Source: JACCTH01 sp963761985 (lineage in GTDB: Bacteria; Actinomycetota; Acidimicrobiia; Spongiisociales; ZC4RG35). Taken from it: a DNA stretch of 64,000 nucleotides. Made by a program: the position numbers and the translations under genes. The notes beneath the pieces are model-generated. The model did not search any database and was not told the origin of the DNA. It saw nothing but the letters and a program-made list of their open reading frames with translations. The stretch spans positions 1-64,000 of the forward strand of contig CAVXIT010000011.1 of the NCBI GenBank assembly GCA_963761985.1, given 5' to 3'. Positions 52,476-61,627 of this stretch are shown piece after piece; the first letter of the stretch is position 1; each line of letters begins with the position of its first letter.

Positions 52476-53371
52476 CCCTGCCCAACCCCGCAAGCTCGAC
52501 GACCCTGCCCGACCCATCCCGGGTTCGCACCGCGCTGGCCGACGTCGGCTATCTCGCTGACGACCGGATCGCCCAGGTGGTGTTCCTGGCCGACAAGCTC
52601 CAAAAGCCCATCCTTGTCGAAGGACCGGCGGGAGTCGGCAAGACCGAGCTGGCCAAGGCGCTGGCCTTGATCACCGATCGCCGCTTGATCCGCCTCCAGT
52701 GTTACGAAGGTCTCGACGAAGCCAAGGCGCTTTATGAGTGGAACTACAAGAAGCAGTTGCTTCGGATTCAGGCCGATGCGGACAAGGACTGGTCGGAGAT
52801 CGAAGACAACATCTTTGCCGAGGACTTCTTGCTTGCCCGGCCGCTGCTCGAAGCCATCCGGGCCGACTCGCCGGTGGTGTTGTTGATTGACGAGGTCGAC
52901 CGCGTCGAGATCGAAACCGAGGCGTTACTGCTCGAGATTCTGTCCGACTTCCAGGTCTCGATTCCCGAGCTCGGCACGGTCACTGCTACAACCACGCCGC
53001 TGGTGGTCCTGACCTCGAATAACACGCGCGAGTTGTCAGAGGCTTTGAAGCGACGGTGTCTGTTCCTCCACATCTCTTATCCGGAGCCCGAGCGGGAGAA
53101 GCAGATCCTGCTGCATCGGGTGCCGGGCATCACCGAGCACATGGCCACCCAGATCGCCCGCCTGGTGCGGTCGATCCGCGGCCTCGACTTAAAGAAGGCG
53201 CCGTCGGTCTCAGAGACCATCGACTGGGCCCGCACACTTCTGGCTCTCTCGATCGAGCACATCGATGAGAAGGTGGTTGGCGACACCCTCCACGTGCTGC
53301 TCAAGTATCAGACAGACATCGAGAAGGCGTCGAAGGAACTCGGCGCCACCGTCAGCGCCGCTTCGCTGTGA
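52472..53371 (+). CDS. MoxR-family AAA+ ATPase (CoxD-like)
   Basis: Encodes 299 residues. Walker A is GPAGVGKTELAKAL, Walker B VVLLIDEVDRVE, sensor 1 VVLTSNNTRELSEALKRRC. The segment LQCYEGLDEAKALYEWNYKK is typical of CoxD-like MoxR proteins, which mature metalloenzymes together with a VWA partner. The VWA gene follows with a 4-base overlap and a CoxL-like enzyme subunit lies nearby, so cofactor insertion into that enzyme is a fair inference. Confidence 0.9.
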   Translation: MTLPNPASSTTLPDPSRVRTALADVGYLADDRIAQVVFLADKLQKPILVEGPAGVGKTELAKALALITDRRLIRLQCYEGLDEAKALYEWNYKKQLLRIQADADKDWSEIEDNIFAEDFLLARPLLEAIRADSPVVLLIDEVDRVEIETEALLLEILSDFQVSIPELGTVTATTTPLVVLTSNNTRELSEALKRRCLFLHISYPEPEREKQILLHRVPGITEHMATQIARLVRSIRGLDLKKAPSVSETIDWARTLLALSIEHIDEKVVGDTLHVLLKYQTDIEKASKELGATVSAASL

Positions 53372-54829
53372 TCGACCTGCTCACCGACTTCATCGGTGAG
53401 CTGCGCGCCGCCGGCATCCCGGTCTCCATGGTGGAAGCGATCGACGCTATGGAGGCGGTGAAACACATCGACGTCGGTGAGCGATCTGCGCTCAAGGCGG
53501 CGCTGGGAGCAACCTTGGTCAAGAACGCTCGTCATTACCAGGCCTTCGATGTGGCCTTCGAGGTCTTCTTCGCTCACCACCGTCCCGTGCAAGGGGAGCA
53601 AACGGCGACCGGCCCGACCACGAACGGCCACCTCCAACGAAGCAGGAGGTGGGGGCGGCGAGGCGGATCTCGACGCCCTGGTCGAGTCCCTCTTTCAATC
53701 CCTCTTTCAGGGCGATATGGCTGCATTGGAGGCAGCGGCCCGGCGCGCGGTGACCGAATTTGCCGGGATCGAACCCGGCCGTCCGGTCGGCGGCACCTAC
53801 TACCTGTACCGGACGCTGCGCCGGCTCGACCTCGATGCGCTGCGCGAACGGCTGCTCGAGGCAGTGCTGGCCGACGTTGATCCGGCTGATTCCCTCGACC
53901 GGCGGCTCGCTCGAGAAGACGTCGAGTCGATGATCGCCCGCTTGCGCAAGGAGATCCAGGACGAGATCCGGCGCCGTTTGGTCGCTGATCGCGGCCGCCT
54001 CTCGGTGGCGCGTACGCTGCGCCAGCCGTTGGTGGAGGACCTCAACCTCATGCACGCCACCCGGGCCGACCTCGAAGACATCGAAGACGTGATCGAACCG
54101 CTTACGCGCAAGCTCGCTGCCCGGATGGCGCGCCGCCGGCGACTGTTGCGCAGCGGCCGGCTCGACTTTCGCCGCACCGTGCGCAAGTCACTCGGCTCGG
54201 GGGGCGTTCCACTCGATCCGATCTTTCGCAAGGCGCGTCCGCATCGCCCCGAGGTGTTTCTCCTCTGTGACATCTCCGGCTCGATGGCGACTTTCGCCCG
54301 CTTCACACTGCAGTTCACCTATGCGATGTCTTCGCATTTCTCCCGCCTGCGTTCGTTTGTCTTCATCGACACGGTCGACGAAGTAACGCGCTACTTCGGA
54401 CCCGGGGTCGATTTCGCCGATGCCATCGCCCGAATCGCGACGGAGGCCGAAGCTGTGTGGCTCGACGGTCACTCCGACTACGGCAATTCGTTTGACCGCT
54501 TTCAGGAACGCTACGGCGGTGAAATCACGCCCCGCACGACTGTGATCGTCACCGGAGACGCGCGCAACAACTACCGGCCGGGTAGGCCGGAAGTCCTATC
54601 TGAGATCAGGTCGCAAGCGAGAGCGATGTACTGGCTCAACCCCGAGCCGAGGTCCTACTGGGACAGCGGCGACTCGATCATGGGCAAGTACGAGGGCGCC
54701 TGCGACGGCGTTTTTGAAGTGAGAACCCTGCGCCAGCTCGAGCATTTCGTCGAGCAACTCTCCCTCCCGGGCCACCTCACCGGAGCCCGCCAAGGGAGCG
54801 CTCAACCCCCGGCCAGGATCGGCCGATAG
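53368..54829 (+). pseudogene. CoxE-like VWA-domain protein, frameshifted
   Basis: The first frame gives the N-terminus (LTDFIGELRAAGIPVSMVEA) and the second, from about 53636, gives the rest, including the VWA MIDAS motif FLLCDISGSMATFA, SDYGNSFDRF and TVIVTGDARNNYRP. The frames meet in a Gly-rich coding stretch near 53636-53645, where one base is in excess. It is the usual partner of the MoxR ATPase encoded just upstream. The gene is otherwise well conserved. Confidence 0.82.
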
Positions 54830-54862
54830 TGTCCGTACAGAGATTTAAAGGCAAAGGGAACA

Positions 54863-55228
54863 GTGGGTCACCGAATTCTCGTAGTTGAAGATTCAGCGGT
54901 CATCAGACGCCTCATCGAGGTGTGTCTTCGCGCCGGTGATGTCGAGATCATCACCCGGGAAGACGGGCCCGGCGGACTCGAGGCCGTCAATTCGGAATCG
55001 CCTGATTTAGTCGTCCTCGACATCGGCCTGCCCGGCATGGACGGCTGGCAGGTGCTCGACGTGATCCGATCCCAGCCCGCTACGCGCCAGCTTCCGGTCG
55101 TAGTCCTCACCGCCCACGCCGAGGAAGAGTCTCGACGCCGGGCCGATGAGGGCGGCGCCGATGCCTTCATCACCAAACCGTTCCAACCCAACGACTTCCG
55201 GGAAACGGTCCTCGACCTCATCCGTTAG
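54863..55228 (+). CDS. Single-domain response regulator
   Basis: Encodes 121 residues, a receiver domain only: acidic pair in ILVVEDSAVIR, phospho-accepting Asp in LVVLDIGLPGMDG, Thr in VVLTAHAEEE and Lys in FITKPFQPNDF. GTG start at 54863 follows AAAGGGAA. No output domain or kinase is encoded beside it, so it must act through protein contact. Confidence 0.93.
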   Translation: MGHRILVVEDSAVIRRLIEVCLRAGDVEIITREDGPGGLEAVNSESPDLVVLDIGLPGMDGWQVLDVIRSQPATRQLPVVVLTAHAEEESRRRADEGGADAFITKPFQPNDFRETVLDLIR

Positions 55229-55307
55229 GTCCTTTTGCGAACCCAGGGTTCGCAGGCGTGTACAGCGCCCTTACCAGCCCAGAGAACGGTCCGTTTACCC
55301 TCCGACT

Positions 55308-57584
55308 GTGACTGATCTCGTCCCCTCGATGCTCGGCGCCCCGGTGCAACGTGCCGAAGACCCCTCGCTCATCACCGGCCGTGCGATCTTCACTGACGAC
55401 CTCACCCCGGCGGGCACGCTTCATCTCGCCGTCCTCCGGTCTCCATTTCCGCACGCGTTGATTACCTCGATCAGCACGGAGGCGGCGGCCGCCGCCCCTG
55501 GAGTGTGGGCGGTCTACACCGGGAAAGATGTGGCCGGCCTCGAGGTCCCGCCCAGTCCCAATCCCAAACGCAACGTGCCGCGCCGCTACGCCCTCGCCCA
55601 GGATCGGGTTTTGATGCCCGGAGATGTGGTCGCCGCCGTCGTGGCCGAGTCTCCACAGGCCGCCGTCGATGCGCTCGAACTGATCGAAGTCGACTACGAC
55701 CCGCTCGACATTGTTGGCGATGTCGAAGCCGCCATCGATGCCCCGCCAATCCATCCCGACCAGCAGTCAAACGTCGCCTACGAGCGCGCCAAGGGCGATT
55801 GGGAGGCGGTGGCCGCCATCACCGGGGTGGTGGTCGAGGGAATGATCGACCACCCGCGGGTCGCCCCGGCCCCGATGGAGGGGCGCGTAGCGCTCTCGGT
55901 CTGGAATGACGGTCGCCTCACCGTCTACATGAACAGCCAGGCACCCCACCTCATCCAGGAGGAGCTCGCACGCTGTCTCGAACTACCGGTCAACGCGGTG
56001 CGGGTCGTCACCGGCTTTGTCGGCGGTGCTTTCGGGGCCAAGTTCGACCTGGCCGAGGAGGAGATGCTGACGGTTTTTGCCTCCCGCCAACTCGGACGAC
56101 CTGTGAAGTGGGTCGAAGGACGGCGAGAACACCTCCTCACGGTCGGGCACGGACGCTCGATGAGGGCGCGCTACCGACTCGTGGCCGAACCCTCCGGTCG
56201 TATCAAGGGATTCTCGGTCGATTGGCTGGTCGACCTTGGCTGTCGATCTCGATATGTCGACTTCATGACGATCACGCCGCGAATTGGCACCGGCACTTAC
56301 GACATCACCAACTATGCGTGGCGCATGCGCGGGATCTGGACGAATCGCAGCCCGCGCGGCATCTATCGCGGGGCGGGCAGACCGGAGGCGACCCTGACCC
56401 TCGAGCGGGCAATGGATCATCTCGCCTCGGCGCTCGAGATGGACCCGGCCGAGGTTCGCCGGGTGAATTTCATCCAGCCGGGACAGTTCCCGTATAAGAG
56501 CGCCGGCGGCTATGTCTATGACACCGGCAACTACGAAGCCAACCTGGATGCTCTGCTCACGGCGAGTGACTATGAATCGCTGCGGGCAGAGCAAGCCAGA
56601 GCCCGGAGTGAGGGTCGTCTGGTTGGAATCGGGATCGCTTCCTACGTCGAGGTCTGCGGGTTCGAGGACTGGGGAGCGGCACGGGTCATCGTCGCTAACG
56701 ACGGTTCAGTGACGGTGCAGGTCGAAACTCTCGATCAAGGCCAGGGACACCGCACCACGTTCGCCCAAATCGTGGCATCACGGCTCGGTTTGCCTATGGC
56801 GATGGTCCGGGTCGAACAAGGCGACACGTCATCGGCGCCATACGGCCATGGAACCTCGGGCTCCCGTTCGGTCGCCCAGGGTGGTTCGTCAGCGCAGGCC
56901 GCCGCGTCCAAAGTCGCGGCCAAGGCGCAACGGATTGCCGGTCACCTGCTCGAAGCCGCCGCGTCCGACGTCGAACTCGCCGTGGGTCGAGCCACGGTGC
57001 GGGGAACTGATGTGTCGGTCACCTGGCAGGAGATTGCGGCTGCGGCCTACGAGGGCAAGGTGCCTGAGGGCGACGAGCCCGGTCTCGAAGAGGAGGTGCG
57101 TTTGCGGTCGGCGGGCATGAACTTCCCGTTCGGAACCCACCTCGCTTTGGTCGAAGTCGATCGTGAGACGGGATCCGTCGTGTTGCAACGATTGGTTGCC
57201 GCGGACGACGCCGGCGTGATCATCAACCCGATGCTCGCTGATGGTCAGCGGCATGGCGGCCTGGCGCAGGGTGCCGGCCAAGCACTGTGGGAGGCAGTTC
57301 GTTATGACGAGAGCGGCAACCTCATCACCGCGACATTCGTCGACTACCTGCTGCCCTCCCCGACCGGGCTGCCGATGTTCGAACTGGTCGAGACCGAAAC
57401 TCCGACCCCCACTAATCCGCTCGGCGCCAAGGGCATCGGCGAGGCAGGGGCAGTTGGGTCAACCCCCGCGGTGGTGAACGCTATTTGTGATGCTCTGGGG
57501 CGTCAAGATCTACAGATTCCGCTGACTCCTCACCGAATTTGGAGTTGTCTTCGTCAGACGGATAATCAGCATGGTCGCCGTTGA
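55308..57584 (+). CDS. CoxL-like molybdopterin-binding dehydrogenase subunit
   Basis: Encodes 758 residues of the xanthine-dehydrogenase large-subunit family. LGAPVQRAEDPSLITGRAIF opens it, GGAFGAKFDLAEEEML follows, then GIYRGAGRPEATL, the loop that reads AYRGAGR in form II CoxL-like proteins. True CO dehydrogenase has CSFR there, so CO oxidation is unlikely. The active-site Glu is in GAKGIGEAGAVGS. It would hydroxylate an unknown substrate. The iron-sulfur and FAD subunits are not in the window. GTG start at 55308. Its end overlaps a convergent gene by 104 bases. Confidence 0.85.
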   Translation: MTDLVPSMLGAPVQRAEDPSLITGRAIFTDDLTPAGTLHLAVLRSPFPHALITSISTEAAAAAPGVWAVYTGKDVAGLEVPPSPNPKRNVPRRYALAQDRVLMPGDVVAAVVAESPQAAVDALELIEVDYDPLDIVGDVEAAIDAPPIHPDQQSNVAYERAKGDWEAVAAITGVVVEGMIDHPRVAPAPMEGRVALSVWNDGRLTVYMNSQAPHLIQEELARCLELPVNAVRVVTGFVGGAFGAKFDLAEEEMLTVFASRQLGRPVKWVEGRREHLLTVGHGRSMRARYRLVAEPSGRIKGFSVDWLVDLGCRSRYVDFMTITPRIGTGTYDITNYAWRMRGIWTNRSPRGIYRGAGRPEATLTLERAMDHLASALEMDPAEVRRVNFIQPGQFPYKSAGGYVYDTGNYEANLDALLTASDYESLRAEQARARSEGRLVGIGIASYVEVCGFEDWGAARVIVANDGSVTVQVETLDQGQGHRTTFAQIVASRLGLPMAMVRVEQGDTSSAPYGHGTSGSRSVAQGGSSAQAAASKVAAKAQRIAGHLLEAAASDVELAVGRATVRGTDVSVTWQEIAAAAYEGKVPEGDEPGLEEEVRLRSAGMNFPFGTHLALVEVDRETGSVVLQRLVAADDAGVIINPMLADGQRHGGLAQGAGQALWEAVRYDESGNLITATFVDYLLPSPTGLPMFELVETETPTPTNPLGAKGIGEAGAVGSTPAVVNAICDALGRQDLQIPLTPHRIWSCLRQTDNQHGRR

Positions 57585-57906
57585 TCGAGGTGAACCGGTT
57601 CTTCATCGCTTCGCGACGCCGAGCTCCCGACTCACCGCCGAAGAAACGGGCGAGCAAGAATCCGAGAAAGATGCCAGTGGCCGCGCCCGCCATCATCCGC
57701 TGTCGGGCGCGACGCTCGGTCACCAAATTGAGTCGAGCCAGTGCAGTGTCGGAGAGGTCATTGACCCGGGCCACGATCCTGTCGCCAACTTTCTCCCCGA
57801 GTTTTTGTGATTCGCTGCCGAGCTTGTCGATCAGATCGTCAGCCGTATCGCGTACCTGGGCGCCGATTCTTTCGGTGGTCCGTTCGAGTGTGTCTCTAAA
57901 TCTCAT
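57481..57906 (-). CDS. Small amphipathic-helix protein with one membrane segment
   Basis: Encodes 141 residues. Residues 1-65 are a charged helix (TTERIGAQVRDTADDLIDKL, VGDRIVARVNDLSDTALARL), followed by one hydrophobic stretch (MMAGAATGIFLGFLLARFFG) and an acidic tail. I do not recognise a family. The C-terminal 104 bases overlap the end of the CoxL-like gene on the other strand. Confidence 0.6.
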   Translation of the reverse strand: MRFRDTLERTTERIGAQVRDTADDLIDKLGSESQKLGEKVGDRIVARVNDLSDTALARLNLVTERRARQRMMAGAATGIFLGFLLARFFGGESGARRREAMKNRFTSINGDHADYPSDEDNSKFGEESAESVDLDAPEHHK

Positions 57907-57948
57907 ACAGCGTTAATACCCATTCGGGTCGGTCTGAAACGGTCCCCT

Positions 57949-58296
57949 TCAGGCTCGATCGGGAATCAGGGCGTTGAGGATGGCGGTGACGATCGAGATG
58001 ACGAGGCTGCCAAGAAACGCTGCCAGGACGCCGTCAACGGTCAGGTTGGCCATGAGCCCGGCCGTGATCGCTAGGAGGATCATGTTGATCACGATGGCAA
58101 ACAGGCCAAGTGTGATGATCAAAAACGGCAATGAGAAGAGCTTCAGCAGGGGCCGGATGAATGCATTCACCAATCCAAAGACCAGTGCGATGAGCAGGAT
58201 TTGCCAGATGTCGCCGGTTAGGTCGATACCCGGGACGAAACGGGCGGCGACCCACAACGCGGCTGCTCCGACGAGAACTTTGATGATGAAGCCCAT
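57949..58296 (-). CDS. Phage-holin-IV-type (YvlD-like) membrane protein
   Basis: Encodes 115 residues with four membrane helices; FVPGIDLTGDIWQILLIALV, FGLVNAFIRPLLKLFSLPF and LAFLGSLVISIV-like segments match the DUF360/phage-holin 4_2 family common in bacterial chromosomes. The function is unknown and it need not be viral. It is divergent from the next gene. Confidence 0.85.
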   Translation of the reverse strand: MGFIIKVLVGAAALWVAARFVPGIDLTGDIWQILLIALVFGLVNAFIRPLLKLFSLPFLIITLGLFAIVINMILLAITAGLMANLTVDGVLAAFLGSLVISIVTAILNALIPDRA

Positions 58297-58328
58297 ATGG
58301 CAATTGTAGGGAGACCAAGATTGCGTCT

Positions 58329-58995
58329 ATGGACATCAACGACTCCGAAGTTACGCTGAGCCAAAGGCTGCAGATTCTCACCGCCGAGCACTCAAGCCTG
58401 GTGGCGACGCGGGCACTGGCTTGGTCCGAGGCTTTCAGCCGGACGACCATGTTCCTCGCAGTGCTTTCGGGCTCCGTGGTGGCGATCGCTCTGGTTGCAC
58501 AGGCCTCTGCCTTTGGCGATGCTTTTGCGCTGTTCGCCTTGGTCCTTCTACCGATGGTCCTGTTCCTCGGAGTCGCTACCTTCTTTCGATTGAGTGCGGT
58601 CAACTATCACGATGGTCTGTGCGTCGCGGGCATGAACAGAATTCGCCACGCCTATTTGGAGGCGGCTCCCGACCTGGAGCCTCATCTGGTCATGGGCGCT
58701 CACGATGACCGGGAAGGCCTGCTCACCACCATGGCCATGCCGCCAGGAATGTCCGGCCTTTCAGCAGTTTGTGTCCGCAACTCCCAACATCATTACGGTG
58801 ATCAACTCGATCGTCGCCGGTGTCATCGCTGGCGTCGCTATGGCGCGTTTCAACTCCGACACGTTGGTTGTTGGAACAGCCGGGTTGATCGGGTTTGCGA
58901 TCACCCTCTTCCTGCATCTTCGCTCCGCGTTCAAGGCCATCACGAAACAGATCGGAAGCCTCGAGACGACGATTTCCGGGCGAACCGCTCCCTAA
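58329..58995 (+). pseudogene. Membrane protein of unknown function, frameshifted
   Basis: The first frame has an N-terminal helix, two membrane segments (TTMFLAVLSGSVVAIALVAQ and ALFALVLLPMVLFLGVATFF) and a soluble part. The final pair of membrane segments (NIITVINSIVAGVIAGVAMA, TLVVGTAGLIGFAITLFLHL) is in a second frame from about 58760. Joined they give about 220 residues with four helices. I do not recognise the family. Confidence 0.65.
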
Positions 58996-59038
58996 GCCTT
59001 GACCGGCCTAAGCCTTGACCGGCCTAAACCTTGACTGG
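58991..59038 (+). repeat. Three tandem 16-bp repeats at the 3' end of gapA
   Basis: CCTAAGCCTTGACCGG occurs at 58991-59006 and 59007-59022, and a variant CCTAAACCTTGACTGG at 59023-59038. The last contains the final codons and stop of gapA on the minus strand, so the 3' end of that gene has been copied twice downstream. Confidence 0.85.
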
Positions 59039-60049
59039 ATCGGGCAGCTTTCCGAGCCGCTCGATGAGATCGACCACCCGGTTGCTGTAGCCCCATTCGT
59101 TGTCATACCAGGACAGCACCTTCACCAGGTTGCCCCCCAACACCTGCGTACCGGCGGAGTCGAAGATCGAGCTGTGCGGGTTGCCGATGATGTCGGTGGA
59201 GACGATGGGGTCGTCGGTGTATTGAAGGACTCCGGCCAGCTCGCCGTCGGCGGCCGCTTTGACCGCCGCGTTGACCTCCTCCACCGTTACCTCGCGATCG
59301 AGCTCGACTACAAGGTCGACCGTCGAACCGTCGGGAACCGGCACCCGCATGGCCATCCCGTGGAGCAATCCGTCGAGCTTGGGATAGACCTTGCCGACCG
59401 CCTTGGCCGCGCCGGTAGTGGTCGGGATGATGTTCTCGGTGGCGGCGCGGGAGCGGCGCAGATCCTTGTGGGGGACGTCGGCCAGCCGCTGATCGTTGGT
59501 ATAGGCGTGGACCGTGGTCATCAACCCGCGCTTGATCCCGAACGCCTCGTCGAGCACTTTCGCCAGCGGAGCCAAACAGTTAGTGGTGCACGAGGCATTG
59601 GAGACGATCACGTCGTCGGCCGACAGCTTGTCATCGTTGACGCCCAGGACGACGGTCTCGTCGATCTCGTCGTCGGCCGGCACGGTCAGAATCACTCGTT
59701 TGGCCCCGGCATCGATGTGCTTTTGCAGGCTCTCCCGGGTCCGGAAGATGCCGGTCGCCTCGACGACGACATCGATGTCGAGTTCCTTCCAGGGGAGCGT
59801 GGCGGGATCCTTGACATAAAGCATTCGCACTTCGTGCTTGCCGACAGTCATGACCCCGTCCTTTACCGAAACCTCCTGCTCAAAAGGACCCATGACCGAG
59901 TCGTAGGAAAGGAGATAGGCAAGAACGTCATCGTCGGCCAGGTCGTTGATCGCCACGACCTCGATGGGGCTGTCGGGACGTTCGGCGATGATCCGGAATA
60001 CCGCTCGGCCGATCCGCCCGAATCCGTTGATCGCCACACGCACGCTCAT
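59024..60049 (-). CDS. gap: Glyceraldehyde-3-phosphate dehydrogenase
   Basis: Encodes 341 residues with the canonical layout: RVAINGFGRIGRAVFR NAD-binding start, catalytic Cys in SNASCTTNCLAP, His in TTVHAYTNDQ, phosphate-binding TTTGAAKAVG and the Arg in AMRVPVPDGS, and the C-terminal SWYDNEWGYSNRVVDL. It makes 1,3-bisphosphoglycerate in glycolysis. Its start overlaps by 4 bases the stop of an unusual second GAPDH-like gene. Confidence 0.97.
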   Translation of the reverse strand: MSVRVAINGFGRIGRAVFRIIAERPDSPIEVVAINDLADDDVLAYLLSYDSVMGPFEQEVSVKDGVMTVGKHEVRMLYVKDPATLPWKELDIDVVVEATGIFRTRESLQKHIDAGAKRVILTVPADDEIDETVVLGVNDDKLSADDVIVSNASCTTNCLAPLAKVLDEAFGIKRGLMTTVHAYTNDQRLADVPHKDLRRSRAATENIIPTTTGAAKAVGKVYPKLDGLLHGMAMRVPVPDGSTVDLVVELDREVTVEEVNAAVKAAADGELAGVLQYTDDPIVSTDIIGNPHSSIFDSAGTQVLGGNLVKVLSWYDNEWGYSNRVVDLIERLGKLPDPVKV

Positions 60050-61113
60050 TTGTTGCCTCCATCCAGACTGGCACTCATCTTCTCGAGCACCTCGACGATG
60101 CGGGCTGAATAGCCCCAGCCGTTGTTGAACCAGGTGATGGTCTTGACCATCGTGTCAGCCATCACGATCGTGCTCAAGCTGTCGAACACTCCCGAAAATG
60201 GTGACTCCCTGACATCGGAAGAGACGATCGGATCGGCGGTGAACTCGATCACATCCTTAAACCGTCCCGAACATGCCGCGGCCACGGCGGCGTTAACCGC
60301 CTCCTTACTGGTCGGCTGCCGGACCAGGGCGGTGAGGTCGATCGTCGAGCCGTCCGCCACCGGCACGTTCAGCGCCATGGCCGAAAGCTTGCCGCGCAGT
60401 TCGGGCATGACCTGAGCGAGAATTTCTGGCGAGTTGGTTTCCGCGGGAATGATGTTCTCACCCGCCGCCCGGGAGGTCCGAAAGCCGGTTCCGGGCACGT
60501 CGGCGAGCCGTTGGTCGTTGGTCATCGCGTGGACGGTGGTGAAGAACGCCCGATCGATTCCGAGCGCGTTGTCGAGGATCCGCAGGATTGGCGCCACCGC
60601 ATTCGAGGTGTTCGAGCCGAGCGCCACCACTTCGGCGCCGCTGTCGATAATCGAATCGTTGATTCCCCGGAGGAGAACCGGAATGTCTCCGGGCTGTTCC
60701 GGAGTCGAGGCGATCACGACCCGTTCAGCTCCAGCAGTGAGATGACCCTTGGCCGATTCCATCGTCCGGTATTTGGCAGTCGCGTCGACGACGAGGTCGA
60801 TGCCCATCGCTTCCCAATCTGCATCGCCGGGGGCGGGAGCGTCGATGAACGCGATCGACCGGTTGTCCACATGCAACGTGCCGTTGTCATAGGCGAGCGG
60901 GCGGGGGAACCGGCCGTAGATGGAGTCGTACTTGAGGAGGTATGTCAAAGCATTGGGATCATCGATATCGGCGATGGCTGCCACCTCCAGCTCGGGGTGG
61001 TCGAGCAGCAAACGAAACACGTTGCGACCGATCCGGCCGAACCCCATCAAGCCGATTCGTTTCAAGTTTTTGGTCCTTCGTGGGAAGGGCGAAAGGGTAG
61101 CCGCCGCACTCAA
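60046..61113 (-). CDS. GAPDH-family paralog lacking the catalytic Cys
   Basis: Encodes 355 residues clearly of the GAPDH family (RIGLMGFGRIGRNVFRLLL, TTVHAMTNDQRLADVPG, WFNNGWGYSARIVEVLEK). Where active enzymes have SNASCTTNCLAP this one has GSNTSNAVAP, so the catalytic Cys is Asn. The phosphate-binding TTTGAAK is AETNSPE and the Arg of AMRVPVPDG is replaced by Asn (MALNVPVADG). NAD binding is probably kept. It is probably not a GAPDH, and may instead be a regulatory or scaffold subunit or have another activity. A 4-base overlap with gap gives equal, coupled translation. ATG at 61113; an internal start near residue 16 is possible. Confidence 0.9.
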   Translation of the reverse strand: MSAAATLSPFPRRTKNLKRIGLMGFGRIGRNVFRLLLDHPELEVAAIADIDDPNALTYLLKYDSIYGRFPRPLAYDNGTLHVDNRSIAFIDAPAPGDADWEAMGIDLVVDATAKYRTMESAKGHLTAGAERVVIASTPEQPGDIPVLLRGINDSIIDSGAEVVALGSNTSNAVAPILRILDNALGIDRAFFTTVHAMTNDQRLADVPGTGFRTSRAAGENIIPAETNSPEILAQVMPELRGKLSAMALNVPVADGSTIDLTALVRQPTSKEAVNAAVAAACSGRFKDVIEFTADPIVSSDVRESPFSGVFDSLSTIVMADTMVKTITWFNNGWGYSARIVEVLEKMSASLDGGNK

Positions 61114-61173
61114 CCATCTTCCCTTGACGGATTTGGTCCGGTACGTTGCGCGGGGCGATCCTCTGGGGTATGA

Positions 61174-61612
61174 GTGGTTTTCGAGATTTTGCTGGCGGTC
61201 TGTCTACGGGCGCCGGTGGCCGGTCCCGTGGCCGATGGGTATTCGGCGGTTAGCCGGTACGAAGGGCATCACGGCGATCGACCTGGAAGCGGGCGGAGGG
61301 GAAGTGGTGCGAGCCGCCGGGCCGGGAACGGTTACCTTTGCTGGTTCGGTTGCCGGCATGCTGACGGTGACCGTCGATCACGGCGCTGGGCTCCGTTCGA
61401 CGGTTTCCTACCTGGCTGAGATCGACGTTCGTGCCGGACAGATCGTGGCTACTGGCCAAGCTTTGGGCTTAGCGGGAATTGCCCACGGTCGGATCAGCGC
61501 AGTCCACTTCTCCGTCCGGACTGGGGACGCCTACTTCCGACCCGATGCCCTATCCTTCGTTGCGGCGGCGGTGGGCCCGAACACCTTTACCTGCTCCCGC
61601 CTCCCCCTGCTT
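61174..61612 (+). pseudogene. Degenerate M23/LytM-type peptidase domain, frameshifted
   Basis: First frame: secretion-like N-terminus and GYSAVSRYEGHHG; second frame: IDLEAGGGEVVRAAGPGTVT through HGRISAVHFSVRTGDAYFRP. An extra G at about 61271-61275 splits GHHG-IDLEAG. The first motif (HxxxD) is kept, but HxH reads A-V-H, so one zinc ligand is missing and the enzyme is probably inactive, as in many cell-division regulators of this family. The second frame runs on without stop into NadD. Confidence 0.7.
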
Positions 61613-61627
61613 CCTATGCTCGCCAAC

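Noticed and set aside
51231..52517. Long leftward frame opposite proA
   Set aside because: It mirrors proA codon by codon, as is common in high-GC DNA. No family features were seen.
55308..57584. True aerobic CO dehydrogenase large subunit
   Set aside because: The active-site loop is YRGAGR instead of the CSFR type, and the other two subunits are missing from the neighbourhood.
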